DNA from: Mycobacterium sp.
Lineage (GTDB): Bacteria; Actinomycetota; Actinomycetes; Mycobacteriales; Mycobacteriaceae
Length of the DNA: 60,645 nt
Direction of reading: 5' to 3'
Assembly (NCBI RefSeq): GCF_002863225.1
Contig: NZ_PKEK01000032.1
Location: 1 to 60,645, forward strand
In this document: positions 26,166 through 35,704 of the stretch, piece after piece
How positions within the stretch are numbered: the stretch's first letter is position 1
Layout of the letters: each line of letters starts with the position of its first letter
Notes under the pieces: generated by a model
Databases searched by the model: none
Seen by the model: the letters and a program-made list of their open reading frames with translations, nothing else
What the model was told of the DNA's origin: nothing
Translations under genes and position numbers: made by a program

Positions 26166-26444
26166 CTACTCGGCGTCCTCGATGGCCTCGCCGAGCTCTT
26201 CGAGCAACCGGTTGTGGTGGTTGCTGGCCAGCAGGTGGCCGGCGGCGATGACCACGGCGACCGGCCAGTCGATCAGCTCGAACGCCGCGAGCGCGGCCAA
26301 ACCGCCGTAGTAGGCGAGGGCCTCGGGCCGCGGAATCTCGACCTGACCGATAACCGGAAGGTTGATGGCGAACGTCTCGCCATCCCGGATGTGGGCGACG
26401 GCGTCGGCCTGGGACGTTTCCCGGCGCGCATTCTTTTCGGCCAT
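26166..26444 (-). CDS. Conserved mycobacterial hypothetical protein
   Basis: The 92-residue protein (MAEKNARRE start; an adjacent ATG at 26447 is the alternative) has one hydrophobic segment (PEALAYYGGLAALAAFELID) continuing into PVAVVIAAGHLLA. It sits where Rv0424c sits in M. tuberculosis, directly downstream of ctpH on the same strand, and is of similar length. The function is unknown; the position suggests it may assist the P-type ATPase. Confidence 0.8.
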   Translation of the reverse strand: MAEKNARRETSQADAVAHIRDGETFAINLPVIGQVEIPRPEALAYYGGLAALAAFELIDWPVAVVIAAGHLLASNHHNRLLEELGEAIEDAE

Positions 26445-26505
26445 CATTTGCCTTTCAGTAATGTTGGCGTTGCCATTGGGACTGGTGATGCGGTCACTCT
26501 CGGGC

Positions 26506-29500
26506 TTATGTCGACGACCGATTCTCTCGCCGACCCACTAGGCGGAGCTGTGGCTGGCCTGCTGACCGTCCCGTTGACCCAGTTGTACGCGGTCCTGTGG
26601 CGCCTCGGCGCTGTCGAGGTCGTGGCGACTCGGTCGGGGTCGAATCGCCGGCCTCCAGCTCCAAGGGCGGCTTAACCGCGAACGCGCGGGTCGCGACGGC
26701 CACTGCGGCGGTCGCGGCTCCGGCCGACCCCAGCGCCTGTGCCCAGGCCAGCGGGCCGAGCGGAGTGCAGCCCAGCAGCTGGCTGACGCCGGGGATGCTG
26801 ATCAGCGTCCCCATCACAGCCAGCGATCCACCCGCGGTCAGCACCACCAGCGGGGTGCGTGAATCCAGCAGCGTCTGACCCAGCTGTGCCGACACCAGCG
26901 CGACCAGCGCCACCGTCGACGCCCGTTGCGGGCGCCCGGTGATCCCCGCCATCGCCCAGGCCGCCGTCGCCGCCGCGGCGGTGGTCGTCCCGCGAATGGC
27001 GACGGCCTGCCACAGGGCCTGCTGATCGGGGCCCCGGCCGGCGATCTGGACGGGTCCGCTCGGCTTGCTCACCGCCAGCGCCGCTGCGGGCAGGGCATCG
27101 GTGAAGATGTTGACCAGTAGTAGCTGGCGGGTGTTGAGCGGCGAGTTGCCGGTGATCGCGCTGCCGATGATCGCGAACGCGACTTCGCCGGCGTTGCCGC
27201 CGAGCAGCACCGACACCGCGGCCTGAACCCGTCGCCACAGCTCGCGGCCTTCGTCGATCGCGTTCAGCAGCGACTCGATGCGCGCATCGAGCAACACCAC
27301 GTCGGCGGCGACGCTGGACGAATCGCTGCCCCGCGCCACGACGCCGATGCCGACGGTGGCCGCGCGAATCGCGGCGGCATCGTTGGCGCCGTCACCGACC
27401 ATCGCGCAGACCTTCCCGGCCCGTTCCAGCGTCTGCACGACCTGCACCTTGTTCTCCGGCGACATCCGGGCAAAGATCACCCGCTCGGTGACCGCCCGCT
27501 CCTGGTCCTTACGTGACAGCGCATCCCACTCGGCGCCGCTGATGACCTGAGCCGCCGCGACCGGCATCCCGAGCTCGCGGGCGATGGCCGCGGCGGTGAT
27601 CGGGTGGTCACCGGTGATCAGCCGAATGCCGATACCCCGCTCGGCCAGCGCCGCCAGCAGAGCGGGCGCCTCGGCCCGCGGAGTGTCGGACAGGCCGAGG
27701 AAACCGACCAGCGACAGTTCCCCGCCGGCCAGATCCGCGATTGCGTCCTCGTCGTCGGCGACCACTCGGGCCTGTTGGGCGGTGAGCCGGCGACGCGCGA
27801 CGGCGATCACCCGCAACCCCTCGGCGGCCAGACCGCGCACCGTCGCCTCGACGTCGGAGCCGACACCGGCACTCGCGGCCAGGACGACCTCGGGCGCGCC
27901 TTTGACGGTCAGCTCGTCGCCGAATACCGACGCCGAGAACGACCTGCCCGACCGGAACGGTAGGTGCGCTGCGCTTTCCGCGGCGTTCGCCGCCGGACTG
28001 GCGACAGACTCGGCGGCCTCGATGATCGCGCGGTCTGTGGCGTGCACCTGCGGTCCGCCGTTGGCGTCCGGTGCAGCGCTGGCGGCGCACCGCAACACGT
28101 CGTCCGGGGAGTAACCCTCGGCGGGATGTACCTGCGACACCCGCAGGCGGTTCTCCGACAGGGTTCCGGTCTTGTCGAAGCACACCACGTCGATGCGGCC
28201 CAGCGCCTCTACCGACCGCGGGACGCGGACCACCGCGCCGTAGGTGGTCAGTCGCCGTGCCGACGCCGCCTGCGCGAGCGTCGCGACCAACGGCATCCCC
28301 TCGGGCACCGCCGCCACGGTGATCGCTATGCCGCTGGCCACCGCCTGGCGTAATCCCTTGCGGCGCAACAAGCCCAACCCGCTGACCAGAAGTCCGCCGG
28401 TGACGCTGACCGGGAAGGCGCGGTTGGTGAGCTGGCTGAGCTGATGCTCCAGGCCGATCTGCGGTAGTTCGCTGGACACCAGTTCGGCGGCCCGCCGTGC
28501 CTGGGTGTCGGCGCCGACGGCGGTGACCACGGCGACCGCGGTGCCCGCGACGACGGTGGTGCCGCCGTAGAGCATGCATCGACGCTCGGCGAGTTCGGCC
28601 CCTGGCGTGGCGTCGGTCTGCTTTTCGACCGGTAGCGATTCACCGGTCAAGGTCGACTCGTCGACCTCGAGGTCCTCTTCCTCGATCAGCCGCGCGTCGG
28701 CCGGGATCACTTCATGGGTGCGAACCTCGATCACATCGCCGGGCCGCAGCTGCGCGGCCTTGACGTCGGAGTACACCGGGACGCCGTCCGGTCCGGTGGT
28801 CACTTTGCGGGCCGGTGGAATCTGTTGCGCCAGTAGCTCGTTCAATCGACTCTCGGCGCGCAGCCGCTGACTGGCGGCCAAGACGGAGTTGGCGGTGAGC
28901 ACCGACCCGACCAACACCGCGTCGACCGGCGAGCCCAATATCGCGCTGGCCGCCGAGCCGAGCGCCAGCACCGGGGTCAACGGGTCGGACAGCTCGGCGC
29001 GAACCGCCTTGAGGAACTGCCAGACCGCTTGGCGTGGGCGGTCGGTCAGCTCGGCGCTGCGATGGGCTGTCTCCACCGCCCGCCCGGCCAGGCCGTGTGC
29101 GGGTTCCGCTTCGTGCTTGGTGTCCAACGGCGGCAGCATCTTCTGCACCTGCTCGACCGACATGGCGTGCCAATCGTGGATGGGCGCCGGAAGCGGAGTC
29201 GGCTCACGCAGCACCCGCCGGGCCATCAGATACCCCGAAACCAGGCCGGCGGCGGCGCCCGTGGTCACCGGGCCGGGTCCGCGTCCGCGAACACCGGGGA
29301 CCATTAGTAGCGCACCCAGTGCGGTTGCGCCGGTGGCGATTTCGATGCCCCGCCGACTCGCCGACCGGGCGGCCGGGATAGCGTGCAGCAGCCGCCAGGC
29401 GCCGTCCAGGTCGGCCAGAATCAGGTCCGCTGTCCACGGCGGCGGTTCGGAGTCCGAATTGGGCATCAGGCCCAGGCCGACGTCAGCCGACGAAAGTGCT

Positions 29501-30987
29501 TGTGCAGCAGCCGAAGAGAGCACCGCAACGGTACGGCCTGCTTCCTGCAGATCAGCCAGCGCCGCGGCCAGTGCGGTGTCGATCGACACACGGCGCAACG
29601 GCCGGAGTTCGTCGAAAGCCGGATGCAACTCGCCGAGGTCTTCCACGTCAACCGACACCAGTTCCAGGCCGGCTCGCCGTGCCTCCGCCAGTACCGCGGT
29701 GGCCAGCGGGTCGTGCATTGGACCGATCAGCGCCTCGACCTTGGTGTCGAGCCGATGCCAGCCGACCGTGAGACCCTTTTTCTCCAGGAGCAACTGCGCG
29801 CGGTTCCAGGCGGGCGACAGCTCGTTGTCGGCGGCTCCGCGCACGCGCACCACCCGTAAACTGTTGGTGCACAACACTCTGGGATCGATGACGAGCGCGT
29901 CGACGCGGTCCAGCCAGCGAAGTTTCTCCGGCTGCAGCGGCAACACCTCGTGCCGCTGCGCCAATCCCTGACCCAACGCCGCGGCGAACGACTCGCGGGT
30001 GGTGCGGGTGGCTTTCGGAGTGGTGACCAGCGTGGCCGTCGACGCCATTGCCAGGTTGCGGGTGAACGCGCCGACCACCGCCGTGCTTGCGGTCTGGACC
30101 AGAGCGCTGCGCCGGGCGTACCGCTCGACCGGTCCGTCGGCCGGCGGCACCGGCCGCGACGGCGGATGCACCTCCGGGTGTTCGGCATGGCGGGCCAATG
30201 CCGGCTCGTGACGAATCCATGCTTGCGCCTCGGCCTGGTATTCGGCCGCTTTCAGGATCTCCATCGCCAGGTCGACGGTCAGCGACGCCGGCGACAGCTC
30301 GAGGACGTGCGCCAGCACCATCGCCACCGACAAGACCGCGTCGGTAGCCGAATGGCCGATGTTGTCTTCGAGCAGGCGCCGCAGCCGTGGTTGGTAGTCG
30401 ACCGACACCACCAGCGCCTCGACGCCGTCGAACACTCGCGGCAACCGCAGCAGTCGGCCGGCCAGGGCGGCGCTGACGCCGACAGCGGTGGCGCCCACCC
30501 CGAGTGCGTTGGTGGCCAGTAGCAGGCCATCGCCGGGCAGCGGTTTCGGTCGGGTGTCACTACGGTCGACGTTGACGGTATCGCTTGTCCGCCAGTGCTT
30601 TTCGGCGTCGTCGACGTCTCGGCAGAGGTCGCGTAGCGAGATTTGATCGTCGCTGAGACCGATCACGATCCGCGACAGGGGACGGTTGACGCGCACCGAT
30701 GTGACACCCGGGCGCGCCCGCACGGCGTCCACCACGACCCGGCCGAGCTCGGCGCCGTCCGGGCCGTTGAGTCCGCGGACCTCGACCCAAGCGCGTCCGC
30801 TGCCGCGCCAGCTGTGCCGGGTCAGGGTCGGTGCGGGCAAACCCGTCGACAGCGCCCGCACGCCTTCGCGCACCGGGATGGCCGCCATCGTCAGGCTGGT
30901 TGAGGCAACCGTGCCCAGCGAATCGACCAGCGCGGAGGTCGCCTGAAAGCCCAGCGTTACCGCACGCAACGGAGAGGGTGCTCGCAC
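26506..30987 (-). CDS. ctpH: P-type cation-transporting ATPase CtpH
   Basis: The 1493-residue protein is an unusually long P-type ATPase, matching M. tuberculosis CtpH (Rv0425c, about 1540). The N-terminal half (about 1-640) is mycobacterium-specific and contains a heavy-metal-like fold and a degenerate repeat of the catalytic region. The C-terminal half has TGESLPVEK, phospho-Asp938 in CFDKTGTLSENR, the KGAPEVVLAA nucleotide-binding segment and VGDGANDAAAIRAATVG. The cytoplasmic Ca/Mn-type core suggests a divalent cation; the ion is not proven. The tail is Pro/Arg/Thr-rich and disordered. The start is GTG 30987, preceded by an in-frame TTG. Confidence 0.94.
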   Translation of the reverse strand: MRAPSPLRAVTLGFQATSALVDSLGTVASTSLTMAAIPVREGVRALSTGLPAPTLTRHSWRGSGRAWVEVRGLNGPDGAELGRVVVDAVRARPGVTSVRVNRPLSRIVIGLSDDQISLRDLCRDVDDAEKHWRTSDTVNVDRSDTRPKPLPGDGLLLATNALGVGATAVGVSAALAGRLLRLPRVFDGVEALVVSVDYQPRLRRLLEDNIGHSATDAVLSVAMVLAHVLELSPASLTVDLAMEILKAAEYQAEAQAWIRHEPALARHAEHPEVHPPSRPVPPADGPVERYARRSALVQTASTAVVGAFTRNLAMASTATLVTTPKATRTTRESFAAALGQGLAQRHEVLPLQPEKLRWLDRVDALVIDPRVLCTNSLRVVRVRGAADNELSPAWNRAQLLLEKKGLTVGWHRLDTKVEALIGPMHDPLATAVLAEARRAGLELVSVDVEDLGELHPAFDELRPLRRVSIDTALAAALADLQEAGRTVAVLSSAAAQALSSADVGLGLMPNSDSEPPPWTADLILADLDGAWRLLHAIPAARSASRRGIEIATGATALGALLMVPGVRGRGPGPVTTGAAAGLVSGYLMARRVLREPTPLPAPIHDWHAMSVEQVQKMLPPLDTKHEAEPAHGLAGRAVETAHRSAELTDRPRQAVWQFLKAVRAELSDPLTPVLALGSAASAILGSPVDAVLVGSVLTANSVLAASQRLRAESRLNELLAQQIPPARKVTTGPDGVPVYSDVKAAQLRPGDVIEVRTHEVIPADARLIEEEDLEVDESTLTGESLPVEKQTDATPGAELAERRCMLYGGTTVVAGTAVAVVTAVGADTQARRAAELVSSELPQIGLEHQLSQLTNRAFPVSVTGGLLVSGLGLLRRKGLRQAVASGIAITVAAVPEGMPLVATLAQAASARRLTTYGAVVRVPRSVEALGRIDVVCFDKTGTLSENRLRVSQVHPAEGYSPDDVLRCAASAAPDANGGPQVHATDRAIIEAAESVASPAANAAESAAHLPFRSGRSFSASVFGDELTVKGAPEVVLAASAGVGSDVEATVRGLAAEGLRVIAVARRRLTAQQARVVADDEDAIADLAGGELSLVGFLGLSDTPRAEAPALLAALAERGIGIRLITGDHPITAAAIARELGMPVAAAQVISGAEWDALSRKDQERAVTERVIFARMSPENKVQVVQTLERAGKVCAMVGDGANDAAAIRAATVGIGVVARGSDSSSVAADVVLLDARIESLLNAIDEGRELWRRVQAAVSVLLGGNAGEVAFAIIGSAITGNSPLNTRQLLLVNIFTDALPAAALAVSKPSGPVQIAGRGPDQQALWQAVAIRGTTTAAAATAAWAMAGITGRPQRASTVALVALVSAQLGQTLLDSRTPLVVLTAGGSLAVMGTLISIPGVSQLLGCTPLGPLAWAQALGSAGAATAAVAVATRAFAVKPPLELEAGDSTPTESPRPRQRRGATGPRTTGSTGRSAGQPQLRLVGRRENRSST

Positions 30988-31014
30988 CAACGCGACGCTA
31001 TCTACTCGGCGAGA

Positions 31015-31536
31015 TCAACGAGTGCGCGACTGTGCGCCGCGGGACTGGCGCGCCGGTGTCCGCTTGGCCGGTGTCTTGCGCGGCCTGGCGGTTTTGGTCG
31101 ACTTGGCCGGGGCCGCTTTGGCGGGCGTCGACTTGGCGGGCGTCGACTTGGCGGGCGTTGTCTTGGTGGCAGCCGACGTGGCCGGAGCTGACGTGGCCGG
31201 GGCCGCTTTGACCGAGGTGACCGATGCGAGCTGGGAGCCGTCGTTGCGCGGGGCACCCAGACGTCGCAGGAGTAGTGCGCCGCCCCCGACGGCCAGCAGA
31301 ATCGGCCATTCGACGAGTCCGGCGACCCCGAGTGCGCCCAGCGTCAGTGCGGCGGCCGGTGTCGAGTGGCTGCCGCTGTCGAGGCCCTTCTGTACGCCGG
31401 CGGCGGCTCCGGTAACCGCACCGGCGACGCCGTTGACCGCGGCGCCGCCGACCGCACCGGCGGCGGCGGTGGTTGCTGATGCGGCGCGGCTGACCGTTCG
31501 ACTCACGTTGCGTACGGCGCCGTCGACGACACCCAT
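31015..31536 (-). CDS. Membrane protein with Lys/Ala/Pro/Thr-rich tail
   Basis: This 173-residue protein corresponds in place to Rv0426c. It has an Ala/Gly-rich amphipathic N-terminus, a hydrophobic segment (WPILLAVGGGALLLRRLG, about 75-92), and a basic low-complexity tail built of TPAK/APAK repeats ending in many arginines. The tail resembles the C-termini of HupB and histone H1-like proteins, so it could bind nucleic acid or anionic lipid. It lies just upstream of ctpH on the same strand. The function is unknown. Confidence 0.82.
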   Translation of the reverse strand: MGVVDGAVRNVSRTVSRAASATTAAAGAVGGAAVNGVAGAVTGAAAGVQKGLDSGSHSTPAAALTLGALGVAGLVEWPILLAVGGGALLLRRLGAPRNDGSQLASVTSVKAAPATSAPATSAATKTTPAKSTPAKSTPAKAAPAKSTKTARPRKTPAKRTPARQSRGAQSRTR

Positions 31537-31633
31537 GGCTACTCCTAGCTGCTCGGCTTTCGAAGGTGCAATCTTATGACCTTGGTTGGTGAATGAACAG
31601 CGGGTGAATACCCATCGAGCGCATTCTCATACG

Positions 31634-32458
31634 TCAGATGCTGTGAAGATCCACCAAGACCGGTGCATGGTCGCTGGGAGCCTTGCCTTTACGTTCCTCG
31701 CGGACGATCTGCGCGTCTGCGACCCGGCTGGCGAATGCGGGGGAGCCGAGGATGAAGTCGATGCGCATGCCCTGCTTCTTCGGGAACCGCAGTTGGGTGT
31801 AGTCCCAGTAGGTGTACACGCCGGGTCCGGGGGTGAAAGGCCTTACCACGTCCGTGAATTGAGCGTCGACCATGGCCTGGAACGCCTTGCGCTCCGGTTC
31901 GGAGACGTGGGTGGCCCCCGCGAAGAAGTCGACGTCCCAGACGTCGTCGTCGGTGGGAGCGATATTCCAGTCGCCGACCAGCGCAATCGGAGTCGACGGG
32001 TCGGTGTGCAGCCATGATTCGGCGGTATTGCGCAGCGCGGCAAGCCAATCCAGCTTGTAGATGTAGTGCGGGTCGTCCAGCGTGCGACCGTTCGGCACGT
32101 AGAGGCTCCACACCCGCACACCGGCGCACGTGGCGCCCAGCGCGCGCGCCTCGGCCGCGGCCGCCACATCCGGTTTACCGCTCCAGGTGGGCTGGCCGTC
32201 GAAGCCGATTTCGACGTTGTCCAGTCCGACCCGCGACGCGATCGCAACGCCGTTCCACTGGTTGAAGCCGACGTGTGCCACCTCGTAGCCGATCTCGAGG
32301 AACGGCATCGCCGGGAACTGCGCGTCGGAGCATTTGGTCTCCTGCATGGCGAGCACGTCGACCTCGGCGCGCTCCAGCCAATCGAGTACGCGCGGCAACC
32401 TCGTGCGAATCGAGTTCACATTCCATGTGGCTATCCGCAGGCGACGGCCATCGGGCAT
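31634..32458 (-). CDS. xthA: Exodeoxyribonuclease III / AP endonuclease XthA
   Basis: The 274-residue enzyme of the exonuclease III family repairs abasic sites. It has RIATWNVNSIRTR, the catalytic glutamate in MQETKCSD, VPNGRTLDD, GDWNIAPTDDD, and the C-terminal SDHAPVLVDL. The start is ATG 32458 (MPDGRRLRIA); the longer open frame upstream overlaps the GNAT gene and is not homologous. It corresponds to Rv0427c. Confidence 0.96.
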   Translation of the reverse strand: MPDGRRLRIATWNVNSIRTRLPRVLDWLERAEVDVLAMQETKCSDAQFPAMPFLEIGYEVAHVGFNQWNGVAIASRVGLDNVEIGFDGQPTWSGKPDVAAAAEARALGATCAGVRVWSLYVPNGRTLDDPHYIYKLDWLAALRNTAESWLHTDPSTPIALVGDWNIAPTDDDVWDVDFFAGATHVSEPERKAFQAMVDAQFTDVVRPFTPGPGVYTYWDYTQLRFPKKQGMRIDFILGSPAFASRVADAQIVREERKGKAPSDHAPVLVDLHSI

Positions 32459-32468
32459 GGCTGAGACC

Positions 32469-33317
32469 CTACGTGTTGATTGTCGTGGCCGTGACATAGC
32501 GCGCGTGATGGTGCAGGACGAACCCCAACGAGCCGGCCAGGTCCGCGGCAACCCGGTCGTCGTCGCGCACCCTGATGTAACCGCGGGTCGCACCGCGGGA
32601 CGCGCCCCAAGCCAGCAGCGCCTCGCAGAGTTCCGGGGTCGCCGCGCCCACGGCCGACAGGCCCACCCAACGAACGCCGTCCGGCGCATCGGTGACCGAG
32701 GCCCGCACCGCGGTGTCGCTCTGGGTGCCGAACATCAATTCCCCGTCGACGGCGGTCAATTCGGCCTCCGGAACCGGTTGGACGCCCCTCGGTGTGGCGG
32801 CCAGCGGCAAGGCCGGATCGAATTCACCGGTGTGCACGTCGCGTACCAGCACCCGGTTGGAGTGCCCACCCGGCACACCCAGGCGTAACAGGCGGTCGGG
32901 GACGGCCAGCAGTGGTGTCAGGCCACGGTTGGAATACCATTCGATGATCGCCGGAATCGCCGCCAGGCTTGCTGAAGGGTCCAGTGGCACAGCGGAGTTC
33001 GCCTGGTCGGTGCTTCCATGCGCGGCGCGCAGCAACCAGCCGTCCAGCCAAAGCCGCTCGGTACCGGGCCAGGACATCGCATCGGCGTACTCGAGTGCAC
33101 GGATCTGCGATGCGCGCACCGGCTGGTCACTGAGGGTGCGCAGCGCGACCACATCGCCGGGGTCGACGTTCACCTCCGCGCCGGTCTTGGTCCGCACGCG
33201 CACCACCGGGGTGATCTCGAGGAGGTGGCCGATGACATCGGTCAGGGGTGGGACCGACCCGGCCGGCCGGCGGTAGCGCACCGTCACCCTGCTACCGAGA
33301 TCCGGCCACGAAACCAT
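32469..33317 (-). CDS. GNAT-family acetyltransferase
   Basis: This 282-residue protein has an N-terminal barrel-like domain (about 1-75) and a C-terminal GNAT fold (LSAVGAATPELCEALLAWGASRGATRGYIRV, LAGSLGFVLHHHARYV). It corresponds to Rv0428c. Its ATG at 33317 overlaps the def stop (TGATG), so it is coupled to deformylase. Acetylation of N-termini or small molecules is possible; the substrate is unknown. Confidence 0.9.
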   Translation of the reverse strand: MVSWPDLGSRVTVRYRRPAGSVPPLTDVIGHLLEITPVVRVRTKTGAEVNVDPGDVVALRTLSDQPVRASQIRALEYADAMSWPGTERLWLDGWLLRAAHGSTDQANSAVPLDPSASLAAIPAIIEWYSNRGLTPLLAVPDRLLRLGVPGGHSNRVLVRDVHTGEFDPALPLAATPRGVQPVPEAELTAVDGELMFGTQSDTAVRASVTDAPDGVRWVGLSAVGAATPELCEALLAWGASRGATRGYIRVRDDDRVAADLAGSLGFVLHHHARYVTATTINT

Positions 33318-33910
33318 CAGTGGCCGAAGGGATCCGGCCCTTCACCCGGCGTCCACGACAAACCGGGAACTCCCCAGCCGTGCGACTTGACCGCGCGCTT
33401 GGCCGAGCGGGCATGGCGCCCGACCAGCCGGTCAAGGTAGAGAAAGCCGTCCAGGTGGCCGGTCTCGTGTTGCAGCATGCGCGCGAATAAGCCTGTGCCC
33501 TCCAGAGTTATCGGGCTGCCGTCGGCGTCGAGGCCGGTGACCTTGGCGTAGTCGGCCCGCCCGGTGGGAAACGACTCGCCGGGAACCGAGAGGCACCCCT
33601 CGTCGTCGTCATCGGGGTCGGGCATGGTCTCGGGAACTTCGGAGGTCTCCAGCACCGGGTTGAGGATCACACCACGGCGTCGCGGGTTCTGCCCGCGCTC
33701 GTCGGGGCAGTCGTAGACGAAGACGCGAAGACTCACGCCGATTTGGTTGGCGGCCAGGCCGACCCCGTAGGCGGCGTCCATGGTTTCGTAGAGGTTGGTG
33801 ATCAGGTCGGCCAGATCTGACGGCAGCGAACCGTCCGCCGCGACCGCCACCGGCGTTGTGGGAGTGTGCAGAACGGGGTCCCCCACAATGCGGATTGGTA
33901 CGACGGCCAT
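33317..33910 (-). CDS. def: Peptide deformylase
   Basis: The 197-residue enzyme has the three deformylase motifs: [19 protein letters not shown] (metal cysteine) and QHETGHLDG (HExxH metal site). Length and C-terminus ([11 protein letters not shown]) match M. tuberculosis Def (Rv0429c). It removes the formyl group from nascent proteins and is essential. The start is ATG 33910; a longer frame runs into upstream repeats and is spurious. It is the first gene of def-GNAT-xthA. Confidence 0.98.
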   Translation of the reverse strand: MAVVPIRIVGDPVLHTPTTPVAVAADGSLPSDLADLITNLYETMDAAYGVGLAANQIGVSLRVFVYDCPDERGQNPRRRGVILNPVLETSEVPETMPDPDDDDEGCLSVPGESFPTGRADYAKVTGLDADGSPITLEGTGLFARMLQHETGHLDGFLYLDRLVGRHARSAKRAVKSHGWGVPGLSWTPGEGPDPFGH

Positions 33911-33924
33911 GACCGCAGATCTTA

Positions 33925-34040
33925 AGCCCGCCGACGATGCGGCCCGCAGAGCGGACTGAGGAGAAGGCGGGCAATCAGATAGAGCCCGCCGACGATGCGG
34001 CCCGCAGAGCGGACTGAGGAGAAGGCGTGCAATCCGATCC
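33925..34040 (+). repeat. Two tandem 58 bp intergenic repeats
   Basis: Two copies begin at 33925 and 33983, identical over about the first 45 bases and diverging at the ends. Each has CCGACGATGC followed by a GCGG/CCGC-rich middle and TGAGGAG. They lie between divergent def and the DUF3263 gene. The core is shared with repeats at 36.6, 55.2 and 60.5 kb. Confidence 0.85.
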
Positions 34041-34152
34041 AGCGCGCCGACTCGCGGGTCTGGCTTCCAGGTCAACAGTTGTCGACGTGGTTGAATAATC
34101 GCCGGAGCAGCGAGCATTCGCGAGTCGCAGGTCTTGGAGGATCAGGAGCGAT

Positions 34153-34461
34153 ATGGACAGCGCTATGGCGCGGGCTGATCGATCGGGAGACGACTCTGAA
34201 CTCGCCGATGGGTTGACTCGCCGTGAGCACGACATCTTGGCCTTCGAGCGTCAGTGGTGGAAGTACGCCGGGGCGAAAGAAGAGGCCATCAAGGATTTGT
34301 TCGGAATGTCGGCCACTGCCTACTACCGAGTGCTGAACGCGTTGGTCGACCGGCCCGAAGCATTGGCCGCCGATCCCATGTTGGTGAAACGACTCCGTCG
34401 ACTGCGGGCCAGCCGCCAGAAGGCTCGGGCCGCTCGACGGCTGGGCTTCGAGCTCACCTGA
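34153..34461 (+). CDS. DUF3263 protein
   Basis: The 102-residue protein has the DUF3263 signature (LTRREHDILAFERQWW, AGAKEEAIKDLFGMSATAYYRVLNAL) and a basic C-terminus. It matches Rv0430 in length and place. The middle looks like a helix-turn-helix of sigma-factor type, so DNA binding is plausible. It is followed closely by the virR-like gene, as in M. tuberculosis. Confidence 0.92.
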   Translation: MDSAMARADRSGDDSELADGLTRREHDILAFERQWWKYAGAKEEAIKDLFGMSATAYYRVLNALVDRPEALAADPMLVKRLRRLRASRQKARAARRLGFELT

Positions 34462-34525
34462 GAATTTTGCCTGCTCACCGGGCGTCGGTGTGGGTTTTCC
34501 CGCACTCCTGGATACAGTGACGTCA

Positions 34526-34990
34526 ATGAATGACCGCGTTCCCGACTCGACCGGCCTGCCGCTGCGGGCCATGGTGATGGTGCTGTTGTTCCTCGGCGTC
34601 ATCTTTTTGCTGGTCGGATTCCAGGCCATGGGATCGGGAAGCAACGCCGATGACGACTCGGCGGTGTCGCGTGCAACGACCAGTTCCGCGGCGCCGAAGA
34701 CGTCGACCAAGGTCGTGGCCAAGTCCGACGTACGGGTCTACAACATCTCCACCCAGGCAGGCATCGCCGGCAAAGCCGCCGACCAGATCAAGCAGGGCGG
34801 CTACAACGTCACCGACGTCGGCAACTTGACCTTGCCCAAGGTGACCGCGACGACGGTGTACTTCGGTAGTGCCGCCGGTGAGCAGGAAACTGCTGAAGCG
34901 ATCGGCAAGCTGATCAAAGCGCCGGTTGCCCCGCGGACACCGGACGTCTCCGATCAGCCGCCCGGCGTGATTGTCGTCGTCACCGGCTAA
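34526..34990 (+). CDS. virR: VirR-like LytR_C-domain membrane protein
   Basis: This 154-residue protein has one N-terminal transmembrane helix (AMVMVLLFLGVIFLLVGF), a Ser/Thr-rich linker, and a C-terminal LytR_C domain (VRVYNISTQAGIAGKAADQI, GYNVTDVGNLTLPKV, DQPPGVIVVVTG). It matches Rv0431, which controls membrane-vesicle release and envelope integrity. ATG 34526 was chosen over the upstream GTG 34490; GATACAGT just before it could be a -10 box, giving a nearly leaderless mRNA. Confidence 0.9.
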   Translation: MNDRVPDSTGLPLRAMVMVLLFLGVIFLLVGFQAMGSGSNADDDSAVSRATTSSAAPKTSTKVVAKSDVRVYNISTQAGIAGKAADQIKQGGYNVTDVGNLTLPKVTATTVYFGSAAGEQETAEAIGKLIKAPVAPRTPDVSDQPPGVIVVVTG

Positions 34991-35012
34991 ATAGCTTGGG
35001 CGTCGGGCGCTT

Positions 35013-35633
35013 TCATCCATTCGAGGTTCGCAAGCCCGTCAGTAGAGCGAAGAGCACGGATTCGACCTCGGCTGCCGCCTGCTCTGGGTCGGGCCGCGCG
35101 GCGATGATGAGGATGGCGCTGCAGTAGACGCTGAAGAGTAGGTCGGCGGCGGCGTCCACCGGCAGCGGCACTGCTTCGCCGGTGCCGATGGCTTCGGTGA
35201 GGGTCGTCCGGATCAGGGGCAGCGACATTTCCTCGTCGATCTTGTGGACCTGGTCCCAGCCAAGGACGCCAACAGCCTGGCCCAGCAGGGCGCAGGCTTC
35301 GCGGTCGGCGGCGTAGCTCCGCAGGAATGCACGCGTCGCCGATTCGACTCGATGCCAGGCCGAGGTGTCGCTCGGGATGGCCTCGATCGTTGCGCGCAAG
35401 ATGGCTGCCTGGCTGTCGCGGAAGACCTCGGTGAAGATCTGCTGCTTATCCCGAAAGTGGTGGTAGACAGCGCCGTTGCTGGACTCCGAGGCCCGCGCGA
35501 TGCCGTCTATCGAGGTCGCGTCGAACCCCTTGGTGACAAAGAGTTCGCGCGCCGCGTCAAGCATCGCCGCACGGGTCAGGGCCTTGCTGATGTCGCGACG
35601 GCGGGGCTTGACCTCTGCCATGGCGGCGAGCAT
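35013..35633 (-). CDS. TetR-family regulator
   Basis: This roughly 206-residue protein has a TetR helix-turn-helix (AARELFVTKGFDATSIDGIA, GAVYHHFRDKQQIFTEVF) and a variable ligand domain. It starts at ATG 35633 (MLAAMAEVKPRRRD) or ATG 35621 (MAEVK). It is divergent from the epoxide-hydrolase-like gene, with a palindrome between them, so local repression of that gene is likely. Confidence 0.9.
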   Translation of the reverse strand: MLAAMAEVKPRRRDISKALTRAAMLDAARELFVTKGFDATSIDGIARASESSNGAVYHHFRDKQQIFTEVFRDSQAAILRATIEAIPSDTSAWHRVESATRAFLRSYAADREACALLGQAVGVLGWDQVHKIDEEMSLPLIRTTLTEAIGTGEAVPLPVDAAADLLFSVYCSAILIIAARPDPEQAAAEVESVLFALLTGLRTSNG

Positions 35634-35655
35634 ACTCGCCGAACGAATATCTTTT

Positions 35656-35672
35656 ACAGAGTGATGCTCTGT
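35656..35672. promoter_or_regulatory. TetR operator palindrome
   Basis: ACAGAG-TGATG-CTCTGT is a perfect inverted repeat with 6 bp arms, lying between the divergent TetR and hydrolase genes, 33 bp before the hydrolase start. Its size and position are typical of a TetR operator. Confidence 0.7.
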
Positions 35673-35704
35673 TAACGCAACTCCCTCCACGGAAGGATTC
35701 ATCG

